A DNA stretch of 38,187 nt, taken from positions 1 to 38,187 of the forward strand of contig JAUVCN010000014.1 in the NCBI GenBank assembly GCA_030595715.1. The letters run 5' to 3'. This stretch comes from Thermoplasmatales archaeon. GTDB taxonomy: Archaea > Thermoplasmatota > Penumbrarchaeia > Penumbrarchaeales > Penumbrarchaeaceae. Both the position numbers and the translations under genes were made by a program. Within the stretch, counting starts at the first letter, position 1, and each line of letters opens with the position of its first letter. Positions 24,861-33,470 of this stretch are shown in pieces. The notes under the pieces are model-generated. The model did no database searches. It was given only the letters and a program-made list of their open reading frames with translations, and was not told the DNA's origin.

Positions 24861-26462
24861 TCACGGAGAGAGGTTCTTCATGTTGGAGGGGGCCCTGATA
24901 TTGTGTTTAGATCCTATCTTTTCAGTCCCATTCTCGTATCCCTTCATATGGATAACTCTCTGGGGGAACGGGATCTCTATACTTTCTTCGCCAAACTTCC
25001 TGAAGAGCCTGTCCCTGAGATCACTGGCAACCGCCCATTGATCATTGTAGTCCTGTACGAAGAATGTTACGGCGAAGTTGATGGAAGAATCCCCGAACTC
25101 GTTGAACCTGAACAGAATGGAATGATCCTTGTCCTCATGGACCGATGGATGCGACCTTACAACTTCCATCGCCACTTTCTCCACCTTTTCAAGGTCACAA
25201 TCATATGATACGCCGAACTTGACCGTCTTTCTACCGTACTTGTCCGGTTCCGTTAGATTCGAAAATGTCAGATTGGACATCTTGGAATTCGGAATGGTGA
25301 CCATCTGATTGGAGAATGAATGGAAGAGTCTGGTAGATCTGAGACCGATATCCTTCACCTGGTATACCGATTCATCCATGATGATCCAATCACCTTCTTT
25401 GAAGGGACGATCCAGAAGGATCATGATCCCTGAAAAGAAATTCGATAACGTATCCTGGGCGGCAAATGCGATGACCAGTCCGACCACACCAACAGCACCC
25501 AGAAGGGCAGTGGCATCGAATCCGAATGTCCGAAAGAACATGATCGCAGCGGCTACCCATATCACAACTGTCATCAATTTCCCAAAGACAGGGACCAAGA
25601 CATCATCGGCCTGGGTCTCGGTCTCCTTTGACAGGATCGTGAGATAGACCATGATCACCTTCTTGAACAATTTCACTGCGATCACTGCCAGGATTATTAT
25701 TGCCATGGCCTTGTAGGCAGTATCGAGAATCCCGATGATCTCACCTGGAACCTCCAGTTGTGAGAGCGAGACGATGATCCCGTATATCAGAAGAAGCAGG
25801 AAGAAGGGCAACCTGGTGATATTGACAATTGCCTCGGCCATGCCCCTCTTGGTCTTCTTTGTGAGCATTAAGAGCAGACGGAATATGAACCAGATGATCA
25901 CTATCATTATTATCCATATCCCAACAGCAACCCCGAATCTGGCCCAGTCCGACTGAAGGAAGGAAGGAAGGTCCTCTTTCTGTATCTCCACCCCAAAGAC
26001 CTCGATAATGTCCTTCTCCACTGCTCCAGGCGGGTCTCCCTCTTCAATGACTTCGATATTTACAATATCTGCGTCGATGTACTGATATGTATCGTTCCCT
26101 GAGCCTCCTTCTTTGATCGTCACCGTGAACATGATCTTTGCTCCGGTGAGAAAAATATCCCTCTTGTCCGAAGGAAATGATAATGTGGGACTGTCCGGGG
26201 AACCTCCGGTCGATACCAGCCAGACCTTCGTGATACCCATGTCATCGTCAATAATGTAATAGTCAGAAGTGGCAACGATATCTATGAACGTGACCTCTTC
26301 TCCTGTGTCGATACCGGCATATCTCATTGTTGTCTCATCATATAGATCAACGAGGAAGGAGTGGTCCGTCACTTCCAGTCCATCCCCTTCGGGAAGGACC
26401 ATTATTGCCAGTGAGAGCAGAAAAGCGACGGCCAATGTGGCCTTGAATGGATGGAAGCTCAT
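24861..26462 (-). CDS. MscS-family mechanosensitive channel with N-terminal ectodomain
   Basis: The 533-residue protein uses ATG 26462. The frame is open further upstream but runs into the preceding HTH gene, and a signal peptide begins exactly at this Met (KATLAVAFLLSLAIM). Residues about 26-165 form an extracellular beta domain, an uncommon addition. About five membrane helices follow (from about 173), then the pore-lining helix and MscS beta domain (about 328-400: LVIAFAAQDTLSNFFSG, LLDRPFKEGDWI) and the cytosolic vestibule domain (about 400-510). The channel should open under membrane tension to release ions in osmotic downshock. The HTH regulator gene ends 31 bases upstream on the same strand. 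Confidence 0.88.
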   Translation of the reverse strand: MSFHPFKATLAVAFLLSLAIMVLPEGDGLEVTDHSFLVDLYDETTMRYAGIDTGEEVTFIDIVATSDYYIIDDDMGITKVWLVSTGGSPDSPTLSFPSDKRDIFLTGAKIMFTVTIKEGGSGNDTYQYIDADIVNIEVIEEGDPPGAVEKDIIEVFGVEIQKEDLPSFLQSDWARFGVAVGIWIIMIVIIWFIFRLLLMLTKKTKRGMAEAIVNITRLPFFLLLLIYGIIVSLSQLEVPGEIIGILDTAYKAMAIIILAVIAVKLFKKVIMVYLTILSKETETQADDVLVPVFGKLMTVVIWVAAAIMFFRTFGFDATALLGAVGVVGLVIAFAAQDTLSNFFSGIMILLDRPFKEGDWIIMDESVYQVKDIGLRSTRLFHSFSNQMVTIPNSKMSNLTFSNLTEPDKYGRKTVKFGVSYDCDLEKVEKVAMEVVRSHPSVHEDKDHSILFRFNEFGDSSINFAVTFFVQDYNDQWAVASDLRDRLFRKFGEESIEIPFPQRVIHMKGYENGTEKIGSKHNIRAPSNMKNLSP

Positions 26463-26493
26463 ATCTATACCCGCTTGTAAAATCATAAGGTTG

Positions 26494-27309
26494 TTAAAAA
26501 CAGTTTTGATTGAAATGGATCCGATCGAGGATGGCCCTCGATATCTTGAGATCCCGGTCCTTCTTATCCAGGGCCCTGATAAGGGTCGAGATAGCAAAGG
26601 GAGTGCCCACGGATATCAGGTCGAGGCCCCTGATCGAGCAGCTCAATACAGCTTCGGGTGGAGGCATTTCAAGATCAGGTTCGATGGAGGACCTCTTCAG
26701 AAGTGCCATTGCTTCCATGTCAAGAGCTGCGATCCTGAATGATGAAGTTCCCACACTCGACAGTTCCAGCAACTGTTCCTTTGTGATCCTGCCTCTTCCT
26801 CCCCCTCTTCTCGCAGGTTCGATCTCGATCATCCTCAAGGTGCCGCTTTCCATTTCCACCATGCCAGATAGCTTTGAGATCGGTAACATCTCCCCGGGAA
26901 GCGCATCCCTCTCTGCGATCCCTGTGGATCCACTTCCCTTTTTTACGGCACAGAGCAGACCATCTTCCATTATCAGGTTCACCCTATCTCCCCTATCGAT
27001 CCTGTCCATGGCAATGGCGTCTATGGACCTTATGATATCCAGTTTTCCAATGGACCCGTCAACGAACTCCTTCAGTTCAAGAAGGTCCTGATGCAGTTGG
27101 TCCACCCCTTTCATGGTGGGCCTCGGACCATCGTCCCCTATCGTCACGAGCCCTTCCTTTTTCATCTTTGATAGATAGTCGGATATTGCCTGGGGTGTGA
27201 CCCCTACCGGATCGGCCAGGGACCTCTGGTCCTTGGGTGATCCCGTTGCCATTTCCAGCAGCATCAATGTCTTTGTGATCCTTCCTTTGTTCCTTACAAG
27301 ATCTGTCAA
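26494..27309 (-). CDS. Two-domain HTH transcriptional regulator
   Basis: The 271-residue protein has an N-terminal winged helix (about 5-60: QRSLADPVGVTPQAISDYLS then KMKKEGLV) joined to a larger domain (about 70-265) with no recognised motif. This build resembles archaeal regulators of the COG1497 type; the match is by eye. The larger domain may sense a ligand. The start is TTG 27309 with GAGGG six bases upstream. A TATA-like TATAAAA (27328-27334) lies so close that it would place the transcript start at about the start codon. The gene is divergent from a metal- or cofactor-uptake ABC operon and upstream of MscS, so either could be its target. Confidence 0.75.
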   Translation of the reverse strand: MTDLVRNKGRITKTLMLLEMATGSPKDQRSLADPVGVTPQAISDYLSKMKKEGLVTIGDDGPRPTMKGVDQLHQDLLELKEFVDGSIGKLDIIRSIDAIAMDRIDRGDRVNLIMEDGLLCAVKKGSGSTGIAERDALPGEMLPISKLSGMVEMESGTLRMIEIEPARRGGGRGRITKEQLLELSSVGTSSFRIAALDMEAMALLKRSSIEPDLEMPPPEAVLSCSIRGLDLISVGTPFAISTLIRALDKKDRDLKISRAILDRIHFNQNCF

Positions 27310-27417
27310 TAAAAACCCTCCAAATCATTTTATAGAATGGCCCCAATAGCACCTAAAACTACTTGGATATTAATAAAGTTTACTTGATTTTATATAAATG
27401 AACATTGAGGTTTGAGA
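27310..27417. promoter_or_regulatory. Divergent promoter region of the HTH and ABC genes
   Basis: The plus-strand TATA (TTTTATATAA, 27388-27397) lies about 25 bases before the ATG of the binding protein. The minus-strand TATA (TATAAAA, 27328-27334) is as close to the TTG of the regulator. AAACT and AGTTT (about 27356-27382) form a small inverted repeat between them, a candidate operator. No known metal-regulator box is recognised. Confidence 0.4.
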
Positions 27418-28383
27418 ATGAAAAAACCCCTTTTATTGTTGATGGCAATGGCAAGCATCCTTGCGATATCCGTCCTTTCCGGATGTATCGAAACAGAATC
27501 CGAGACCGTTGTGGAGGATGAAAAGATCGAGTCGATGATATGGAACTTCACCGACCCCCTGGGAGGGAAGGTCGTTCTGGGTAGTGAGCCAGAGAGGATC
27601 GTTACGATGACGCCTGCACTCACCGAGATAATGAATGCGGTAGGTGCCTGGGAGAAGGTCGTTGGATGCGACAGTTCATCGGACCTGCCTCCGGAAGCAA
27701 AAGAGCTCGAACATGTGGTATCCTGGCAGGGTCTGGATGCGGAGAAACTCGTGCTTTTAAAGCCGGACCTGGTCATAATGGACAGAACCCTGGATATCAC
27801 AGATATGATATACACAGAGATCAAAGAACTGGATATCCCGGTATACCGTATCTATCCCAAGAACATCTCCGATGTTCTGAATGCCATAAGGGCCGTTGGT
27901 GAACTAACCAACGAGACAGTGAACGCAACTGCCGTCATCGACGATTTTGTGGAGAGGATGAATGCGGTTTCACAGGCAGCCAACGAGATCGCAGAGGAGG
28001 ATATCCCATCTGTTCTCCATGTTACCTACTACGATGGGACAGCCGACCCGTGGATCGCCACGGATTCCACATTCTCCGGAAGTTTGATAATCATAGCGGG
28101 AGGGGAATGCGCGATCTCCGATAGCAGTGGTTACGGTGTCCAGATGTCGCTCGAGAGCATCATTGAGAGCAACCCGGACATAATATTCTGTTCCCAGAGC
28201 AGCTCGTGGCCAACCCTCACAAGGGAGACGATCCTGGGTGACGCCAGATGGTCCGATATAAACGCAATATCTTCGGACAGTGTGTTCGATGTTGCGGGAG
28301 ACTGGTGTGACAGGACAGGACCCCGCATGATCCTCGGTCTCGAGGAGTTCCATGGGCATATTATGGATCATGTTGAGGCATAA
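27418..28383 (+). CDS. ABC transporter substrate-binding lipoprotein (class III, FecB/BtuF type)
   Basis: The 321-residue protein has a signal peptide and lipobox LSGC (Cys near 21), then a Peripla_BP_2 fold with ERIVTMTPALTEIMNAVGA at the first lobe and IIESNPDIIF in the second. This family binds iron-siderophores, heme, cobalamin or related chelates; the ligand is undetermined. Start ATG 27418 has GAGGT six bases upstream; TTG 27412 is less likely. It is the first gene of a three-gene operon, with the permease starting three bases after its stop. Confidence 0.88.
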   Translation: MKKPLLLLMAMASILAISVLSGCIETESETVVEDEKIESMIWNFTDPLGGKVVLGSEPERIVTMTPALTEIMNAVGAWEKVVGCDSSSDLPPEAKELEHVVSWQGLDAEKLVLLKPDLVIMDRTLDITDMIYTEIKELDIPVYRIYPKNISDVLNAIRAVGELTNETVNATAVIDDFVERMNAVSQAANEIAEEDIPSVLHVTYYDGTADPWIATDSTFSGSLIIIAGGECAISDSSGYGVQMSLESIIESNPDIIFCSQSSSWPTLTRETILGDARWSDINAISSDSVFDVAGDWCDRTGPRMILGLEEFHGHIMDHVEA

Positions 28384-28385
28384 AT

Positions 28386-29462
28386 ATGAGAACGGTGGGC
28401 AGGAGAGGGACATTCATATTTCTTATCATCCTGCTCTTGATATCGATCCTTGTTGGAATATCCATCGGCCCCGAGAATCTCTATCTCCCGCACATCGTCA
28501 GAGGTCTTATCTCGGGTCTTCCAGGCCTTGACTGGGCCGCGAGAGGATTCACATTGAAAGGGCCACTCGGTCTTGAAAGTCACTTTGGACCACTTCCCAG
28601 GGGATATCAGACCATTATACTCGACATCAGGCTCCCAGTTGTTGTCATGGCGCTCTTCGTCGGTGTCGGTCTCTCGGTTTCCGGAGCGTCGCTTCAGGGA
28701 CTTTTCAAAAATCCTCTCGTGGACCCGTTCATCATCGGCATCTCGGCCGGTGGTGCATTCGGTTATGTGCTGGCCGTAATATTGACGGAGGGAGCTTCCA
28801 TCTGGATCTCACAGTTCCTGAAAGTGCTGCTATCATTCCTGTTCTCGGTGGGAACGGTCTTCATGGCATATTTGCTCTCCAGGACCGGGAGCAAGGTACC
28901 ACTGACATATCTCCTCCTTGCAGGTGTTGCCCTTTCGGCCTCACTCACAGCTGCCACCCAAATGATGGTATATCTATCGGTCGAGAACCCGACACCGGTC
29001 ATCTTCTCGTTGATGGGGAGCTGTTCCCTTACCAAGTGGTGGGAGATCGGGATCGTTGCACCGGTGATCCTTATGGGCACCCTCGTACTCTCCGCCTTCG
29101 GCAGGGACCTGAATGCCTTCAGTGCCGGCGAGGAAACAGCAAAGCACCTGGGTGTCGACACCGAAAGATCAAAAACCACCATACTGGTCCTGGCATCCCT
29201 GATGGCAGCGATCACCGTTCCATTCTGCGGGATGATAGGATTTGTCGGCCTCATGGTCCCTCACATCATGAGAAGGTTCATCGGCTCCGATCAAAGGCTT
29301 CTGATCCCGGCATCCGCTCTATTTGGAGGGGCCTTTCTCATCATCTGCGATCTGGTTGCAAGGTCCCTTCTCGATGTCACCATACCTCTGGGTATCATAA
29401 CGGGACTGCTGGGTGGAATATTCTTCATCTACCTGCTCAAGGCGAAGAGGGTGGGTGTATGA
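28386..29462 (+). CDS. FecCD/BtuC-family ABC permease
   Basis: The 358-residue membrane protein carries family signatures: RLPVVVMALFVGVGLSVSGA then LQGLFKNPLVDPFIIGIS (about 80-120) and a GMIGFVGLMVPHIMR segment (about 281-295) that couples to the ATPase. About ten helices are expected. The usual RLPR is RLPV here. It forms the pore of the uptake system. Its stop overlaps the ATPase start by four bases (ATGA), giving tight translational coupling. Confidence 0.92.
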   Translation: MRTVGRRGTFIFLIILLLISILVGISIGPENLYLPHIVRGLISGLPGLDWAARGFTLKGPLGLESHFGPLPRGYQTIILDIRLPVVVMALFVGVGLSVSGASLQGLFKNPLVDPFIIGISAGGAFGYVLAVILTEGASIWISQFLKVLLSFLFSVGTVFMAYLLSRTGSKVPLTYLLLAGVALSASLTAATQMMVYLSVENPTPVIFSLMGSCSLTKWWEIGIVAPVILMGTLVLSAFGRDLNAFSAGEETAKHLGVDTERSKTTILVLASLMAAITVPFCGMIGFVGLMVPHIMRRFIGSDQRLLIPASALFGGAFLIICDLVARSLLDVTIPLGIITGLLGGIFFIYLLKAKRVGV

Positions 29463-30223
29463 TACGGGTCAAAGAGGTCGTGTTCGGCTACAACGGTGGA
29501 GCGCCTGTGCTGAACGGGATCGATCTCAGGGTCAGAAAGGGAGATATGATCGGGATCCTGGGGCCAAATGGATCAGGTAAATCAACGCTCATCGGCAACA
29601 TGTGCGGAACACTGCACCCCAGACATGGAACGGTTCTTCTTGAAGGAAGGGATATTAGATCTCTGAGACGCAAGGAGATCGCCAGGAAGATAGCCGTTGT
29701 CCCTCAAAAAAGCGACCTGGGATTCGATTACAGGGTGGAGGAGATCGTGTCCATGGGCCGCTACCCGCATATTGGAAGGTTCAGCTTCCGTGACCCTGAT
29801 GGAAGGAAAGCAGTGGAAGATGCCATGGAACAGACCGGCGTTCTGGAATTGAGGGAGAAGATCGTGGATAGACTTTCCGGAGGCGAGCGTCAAAGAGTGA
29901 TGATCGCCAGGGCACTTGCACAGGAACCCAGGATACTCATGCTTGATGAACCGACAAAGAACCTGGATATCCGGCATTCGATGGATATAATGGACCTGAT
30001 CAGAAAGAGGAATGAAAAACAGGGGATCACGGTCCTTTCCGTCCTACATGATCTGGACCTGGCCGCAAAATACTGTGATGAGATAGCCCTGTTGAAGAAT
30101 GGAAAGATCGTTGCTGTAGGAGGAGTGGAGGAGGTCCTAACCGAAAGATCGATCGAAAAGGTATTCGATATCAAGGTCAGGGTCCATGGAGGGAGGGGAT
30201 TCCATATCGAGGTCATGGGTTGA
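29459..30223 (+). CDS. ABC transporter ATPase (FecE/BtuD type)
   Basis: The 254-residue ATPase has Walker A GPNGSGKST (about 36-44), the Q-loop in VVPQKS, the signature LSGGERQR (about 140), Walker B ILMLDEPT and the H-loop HDLDLA. It powers the uptake system encoded upstream. The frame is open far upstream inside the permease, but only ATG 29459, in the ATGA overlap, gives a normal ATPase N-terminus (MIRVKEVVFGYNG). Confidence 0.93.
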   Translation: MIRVKEVVFGYNGGAPVLNGIDLRVRKGDMIGILGPNGSGKSTLIGNMCGTLHPRHGTVLLEGRDIRSLRRKEIARKIAVVPQKSDLGFDYRVEEIVSMGRYPHIGRFSFRDPDGRKAVEDAMEQTGVLELREKIVDRLSGGERQRVMIARALAQEPRILMLDEPTKNLDIRHSMDIMDLIRKRNEKQGITVLSVLHDLDLAAKYCDEIALLKNGKIVAVGGVEEVLTERSIEKVFDIKVRVHGGRGFHIEVMG

Positions 30224-30242
30224 TTCAGCGCACTCCCCCGAT

Positions 30243-30251
30243 GTATATAAT
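30243..30251 (+). promoter_or_regulatory. TATA box for the helicase gene
   Basis: GTATATAATAAG lies about 45 bases before ATG 30292. It predicts a transcript start near 30273, just before the GAGGT ribosome site. This supports the shorter start for the helicase. Confidence 0.5.
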
Positions 30252-30291
30252 AAGCGGGCCGTCTCATGGCGAAAAGCTCAGAGGTCGATCG

Positions 30292-32511
30292 ATGGGAAAT
30301 TTTTGTGGTCGTTGCGGTTCACTTCTAAGATGGGATTTCTCCTCCGGTGACAGGAGAAGGAAATGCCCCAGATGCGGCCCTGTGGACAGCGAAGGAAAGA
30401 ATATCGATAACCCCCGGGACAACGTCGGGGAAAGATCGTCCGGCAGATCTCCTGGTAATATGAATGCAATCAGCGGAAGCGGTATAACATACAAGGTCCG
30501 CAAAGGCGTTTCACCCAGAAGCTCCCCCTATGCATCCAGGTCGATCTACAGATCAAATACAACCACGATAAAAGGTCCGGAATTGAGATCGATGAATGAA
30601 TGGGCCTCACAGAAAGAGGACCCGAGCTCGATGAACAAGGACTGGTCCAGGGCAGGAAAGATGTTTCCCTTCGAGAGGATAAGACCGGGACAGGAGGAGT
30701 TCCTCATCGATGTCAGGGAAACGGTCGATAGAGGGGGTTTTCTCCTTGCCAATGTCCCAACAGGTATAGGAAAGACAGCAGCCAGTCTTTCACCCACCAT
30801 AGAACATGCCATTGAAAACGGTATGATGGTATTCTTCATGACCTCAAAACAATCCCAGCATCCGATCGTCATTGACACCATCAGGAACCTTTCAAAGAGG
30901 TCAGGCAAGCGCATCAAGACCGTCGATATAGTCTCCAAGCAATCCATGTGCCCCAGGGAGATATCCAGACTCCCGCATACGACATTCTCCTTCCTCTGCA
31001 AGCAGCAATCCAAGGACGGGTCCTGTCCTCTGTACAAACAACCACCTGCATCATTGATCAGGGAGGTTCTTGAGGATATAAATGATGTTGACAGAATAGG
31101 TGAGCTCTCCATTTCCCGGAACATATGCCCTCACAGGACCGCTCTCGAAGCGGCCAAGGAAACCGATGTCCTCATCTGTGATTTCAACTATCTCTTCTCC
31201 GACCTGAAGGATACCATCCTCTCCGGACTGGGGCAGGAACTATCGGATTCTATACTGATAGTCGATGAGGCGCACAACCTGCCGGACAGGATCAGAGGAC
31301 ATCAATCCAAAGAGCTTCCTCTCAGGGTCCTTGAAGAAGCGAAGGAAAGGGCATTCGGCGGGAAACATATCAAACATCATCTTTCCAGGATCATCGAGAT
31401 GGTACTGAATATCGCCAGGAAAGAGCTTGGTGATGAAGGGGAGATCGAGCTTGATAAGAGACTGTTCGTGTCCGATATCAGGGCAGTTTTCCAGGAAGGT
31501 TCCATCGGAGGTTCCCTGGATATGGAGATGTTCATCGAGATGCTCGAGGACATTTCCAAGAAACGAAGGTCCCCGGAGGAAGAGGACCCGCTGATGATGG
31601 TCGCAGATTTCCTTGATGGTCTTCTCTCCTTGAAGAGGTCTCACATTCTCTATCTGAAGATCCCCGATGGTAAAGGCATCGATTCACTTAAGATCGCCTT
31701 CAGGAACCTGGACCCGGGCGAGATATCAGGACCAACTTTCAAGGGATGCCATTCTGCCATCTTGATGAGTGGGACGCTCTCCCCACCCTCCATGTTCGGG
31801 GACATCCTTGGAATGTCAAAAGAGAGAAGGATCGAGAGGGAATACCCATCTCCATTTCCCAGAAAGAACAGACTGGTCCTGATAGAGGATAAGATCACAA
31901 CCGCATACAAGAGAAGAGGCGCGGAGATGTACCGCTCAACCGGTGAAAGGATCGTTTCTCTCGCTGGAAGGGTTCCCGGAAATGTTGCCGTTTTCTTCCC
32001 ATCCTACAGTATACTCCATGATGTCAAGGAATACCTTTGGGGATGTCCAAAACATCTGATCGTTGAAGAGAGGTCCATGTCCAGAACTGAAAAAGAGAGG
32101 GTAATAACGGACCTTAAGAGAATCAAACAGAGTGGCGGAGCCCTGATGCTGGCCGTTATGGGGGGTTCTCTTTCCGAGGGTGTTGATTACAAGGATAATC
32201 TCCTTTCCGGTGTGATCATCGTGGGACTTCCATTTGCACCGCCCTCACTCGAGGTACAGGCCCTTAGAAGTTATTTCAGAACGAAGTTCGGGTATACTCT
32301 GGGGGAGGAATACTCCTACATCTACCCGGCCATGAACAAGATCCTGCAGGCTGCCGGAAGGTCCATCAGATCCGAGAGCGATCGAGCTGTTGTCGTCCTG
32401 ATGGAAGAAAGATTGAAACAACCCAGATATCTGAAGTTCCTGCCCGATGACCTTAGACCCGTGAAAGTGGAGGGGATGACATTGGAACAGGCCACATCAA
32501 CCTTCTTCTGA
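30292..32511 (+). CDS. XPD/Rad3-family helicase with N-terminal zinc ribbon
   Basis: The 739-residue protein has an added zinc ribbon at 5-28 (FCGRCG and KCPRCG: Cys5, 8, 25, 28) and a basic, Ser-rich linker (about 30-120). The SF2 helicase core follows, with Walker A PTGIGKT (about 156-162) and VDEAH (324-328). Four cysteines at 220, 236, 245 and 279 are placed as the XPD 4Fe-4S cluster, and the motif VI region is QAAGRSIRSESD (about 686). It should unwind DNA 5' to 3' in repair or replication. The zinc ribbon resembles the N-terminal RPB9/TFIIS-type ribbon and is not usual for archaeal XPD. ATG 30292 has GAGGT upstream; the frame extends to 30220 without support. It converges with the ketopantoate reductase gene with a 15-base overlap. 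Confidence 0.9.
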   Translation: MGNFCGRCGSLLRWDFSSGDRRRKCPRCGPVDSEGKNIDNPRDNVGERSSGRSPGNMNAISGSGITYKVRKGVSPRSSPYASRSIYRSNTTTIKGPELRSMNEWASQKEDPSSMNKDWSRAGKMFPFERIRPGQEEFLIDVRETVDRGGFLLANVPTGIGKTAASLSPTIEHAIENGMMVFFMTSKQSQHPIVIDTIRNLSKRSGKRIKTVDIVSKQSMCPREISRLPHTTFSFLCKQQSKDGSCPLYKQPPASLIREVLEDINDVDRIGELSISRNICPHRTALEAAKETDVLICDFNYLFSDLKDTILSGLGQELSDSILIVDEAHNLPDRIRGHQSKELPLRVLEEAKERAFGGKHIKHHLSRIIEMVLNIARKELGDEGEIELDKRLFVSDIRAVFQEGSIGGSLDMEMFIEMLEDISKKRRSPEEEDPLMMVADFLDGLLSLKRSHILYLKIPDGKGIDSLKIAFRNLDPGEISGPTFKGCHSAILMSGTLSPPSMFGDILGMSKERRIEREYPSPFPRKNRLVLIEDKITTAYKRRGAEMYRSTGERIVSLAGRVPGNVAVFFPSYSILHDVKEYLWGCPKHLIVEERSMSRTEKERVITDLKRIKQSGGALMLAVMGGSLSEGVDYKDNLLSGVIIVGLPFAPPSLEVQALRSYFRTKFGYTLGEEYSYIYPAMNKILQAAGRSIRSESDRAVVVLMEERLKQPRYLKFLPDDLRPVKVEGMTLEQATSTFF

Positions 32512-33459
32512 TGTGTGTCTCTCTTCCATGTTCCGATCCTCCATGGCCTTTATCAATCTGACCATGGTCTTGTTCAGGGGGGCCTCCAATTGAACCTCTT
32601 CGGCCTTATGCTGTATCGCACCGTTGATGGAATCGACCTCTGTCCTTCTTTTCCTCTGAAGGTCCTGAAGCATGGACGATCTGTTCTTGGAGGTCCTCTC
32701 TGCAACATCGAAGGTCCTTCTCCTCATCTCCTCGAATGTGAGGTCCTTTCCATATGCGTTGGCGATCGCCACACCCTCCTTTATCAGGTCCTCTGCCGTG
32801 GACCTTATCTCCGGATTTGAAATGATTATGCCATTCCTGCCGCCCAATAGGGCCGTTAGAGGGTTTATCGCGGAGTTGATTATGGTCTTTGCCCAGATCT
32901 CCCTTTCAATACATTGGGTCGTATCCATATCCAATCCCACATGTCTGAAGGCTTCAGCTATCTCGTTTACAAGAGAAACCACACCATCCTCCTCGGAGAT
33001 GCTGCCAAAATGCCCGATGATGGTATCGCCTGTCCCCGCATGCTTGATCACACCGGGACCTTTGTAGGTGACCCCGTGGCAGGTGATCCCGCCGATCACC
33101 TCTGAATTGATATTATTCTCTCTGAGGAAGTTGAGTATACGCTCTTCATTGTCCAGACCGTTCTGAAGAGAGAGTATCCTCGCACCGTTTCGGAGGATAG
33201 GTGCCAACGGATCGAGAGTGACCTCGGTATTGTATGACTTCACACAGAGGATCACAAGGTCATAGACCCCCTCTCTTGGAACACCCGTCAATGCCTTGGG
33301 TCTGAAATCACCCTTGGTGATGCCGTTTATCTTCAATCCTTTCCTCTTCAGCACCCAAACCTGCTCAGGTCTGCCGATGATGGTAACATCGTGCTCCTTC
33401 GAGAGCAGGCCTCCAAGGAGGCTCCCGAGCGCGCCGGCCCCGACCACAAGTACATTCAT
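32497..33459 (-). CDS. panE: Ketopantoate reductase (2-dehydropantoate 2-reductase)
   Basis: The 320-residue enzyme has a Rossmann start, MNVLVVGAGALGSLLGG (GxGxxG at 7-12), a CVKSYNT motif, LQNGLDNEE, and the catalytic-lysine region IWAKTIINSAINPLTAL (Lys near 180). It reduces 2-dehydropantoate to pantoate with NADPH in coenzyme A synthesis. ATG 33459 has AAGGA upstream. An ATG at 33474 overlapping the adk stop (ATGA) is the alternative and would add five residues. It is cotranscribed with adenylate kinase, and coenzyme A synthesis uses ATP. Confidence 0.9.
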   Translation of the reverse strand: MNVLVVGAGALGSLLGGLLSKEHDVTIIGRPEQVWVLKRKGLKINGITKGDFRPKALTGVPREGVYDLVILCVKSYNTEVTLDPLAPILRNGARILSLQNGLDNEERILNFLRENNINSEVIGGITCHGVTYKGPGVIKHAGTGDTIIGHFGSISEEDGVVSLVNEIAEAFRHVGLDMDTTQCIEREIWAKTIINSAINPLTALLGGRNGIIISNPEIRSTAEDLIKEGVAIANAYGKDLTFEEMRRRTFDVAERTSKNRSSMLQDLQRKRRTEVDSINGAIQHKAEEVQLEAPLNKTMVRLIKAMEDRNMEERHTSEEG

Positions 33460-33470
33460 TGTAAGATCCT

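Noticed and set aside
26463-26597. N-terminal extension of the MscS protein
   Set aside because: It overlaps the HTH gene, and a signal peptide begins exactly at ATG 26462.
26510-27091. Plus-strand open frame of 193 codons
   Set aside because: It is antisense to the HTH regulator; Ser/Ile/Arg-rich composition indicates a shadow.
29036-29458. Upstream extension of the ABC ATPase frame
   Set aside because: It lies within the permease gene in another frame; the normal ATPase N-terminus begins at the ATGA overlap.
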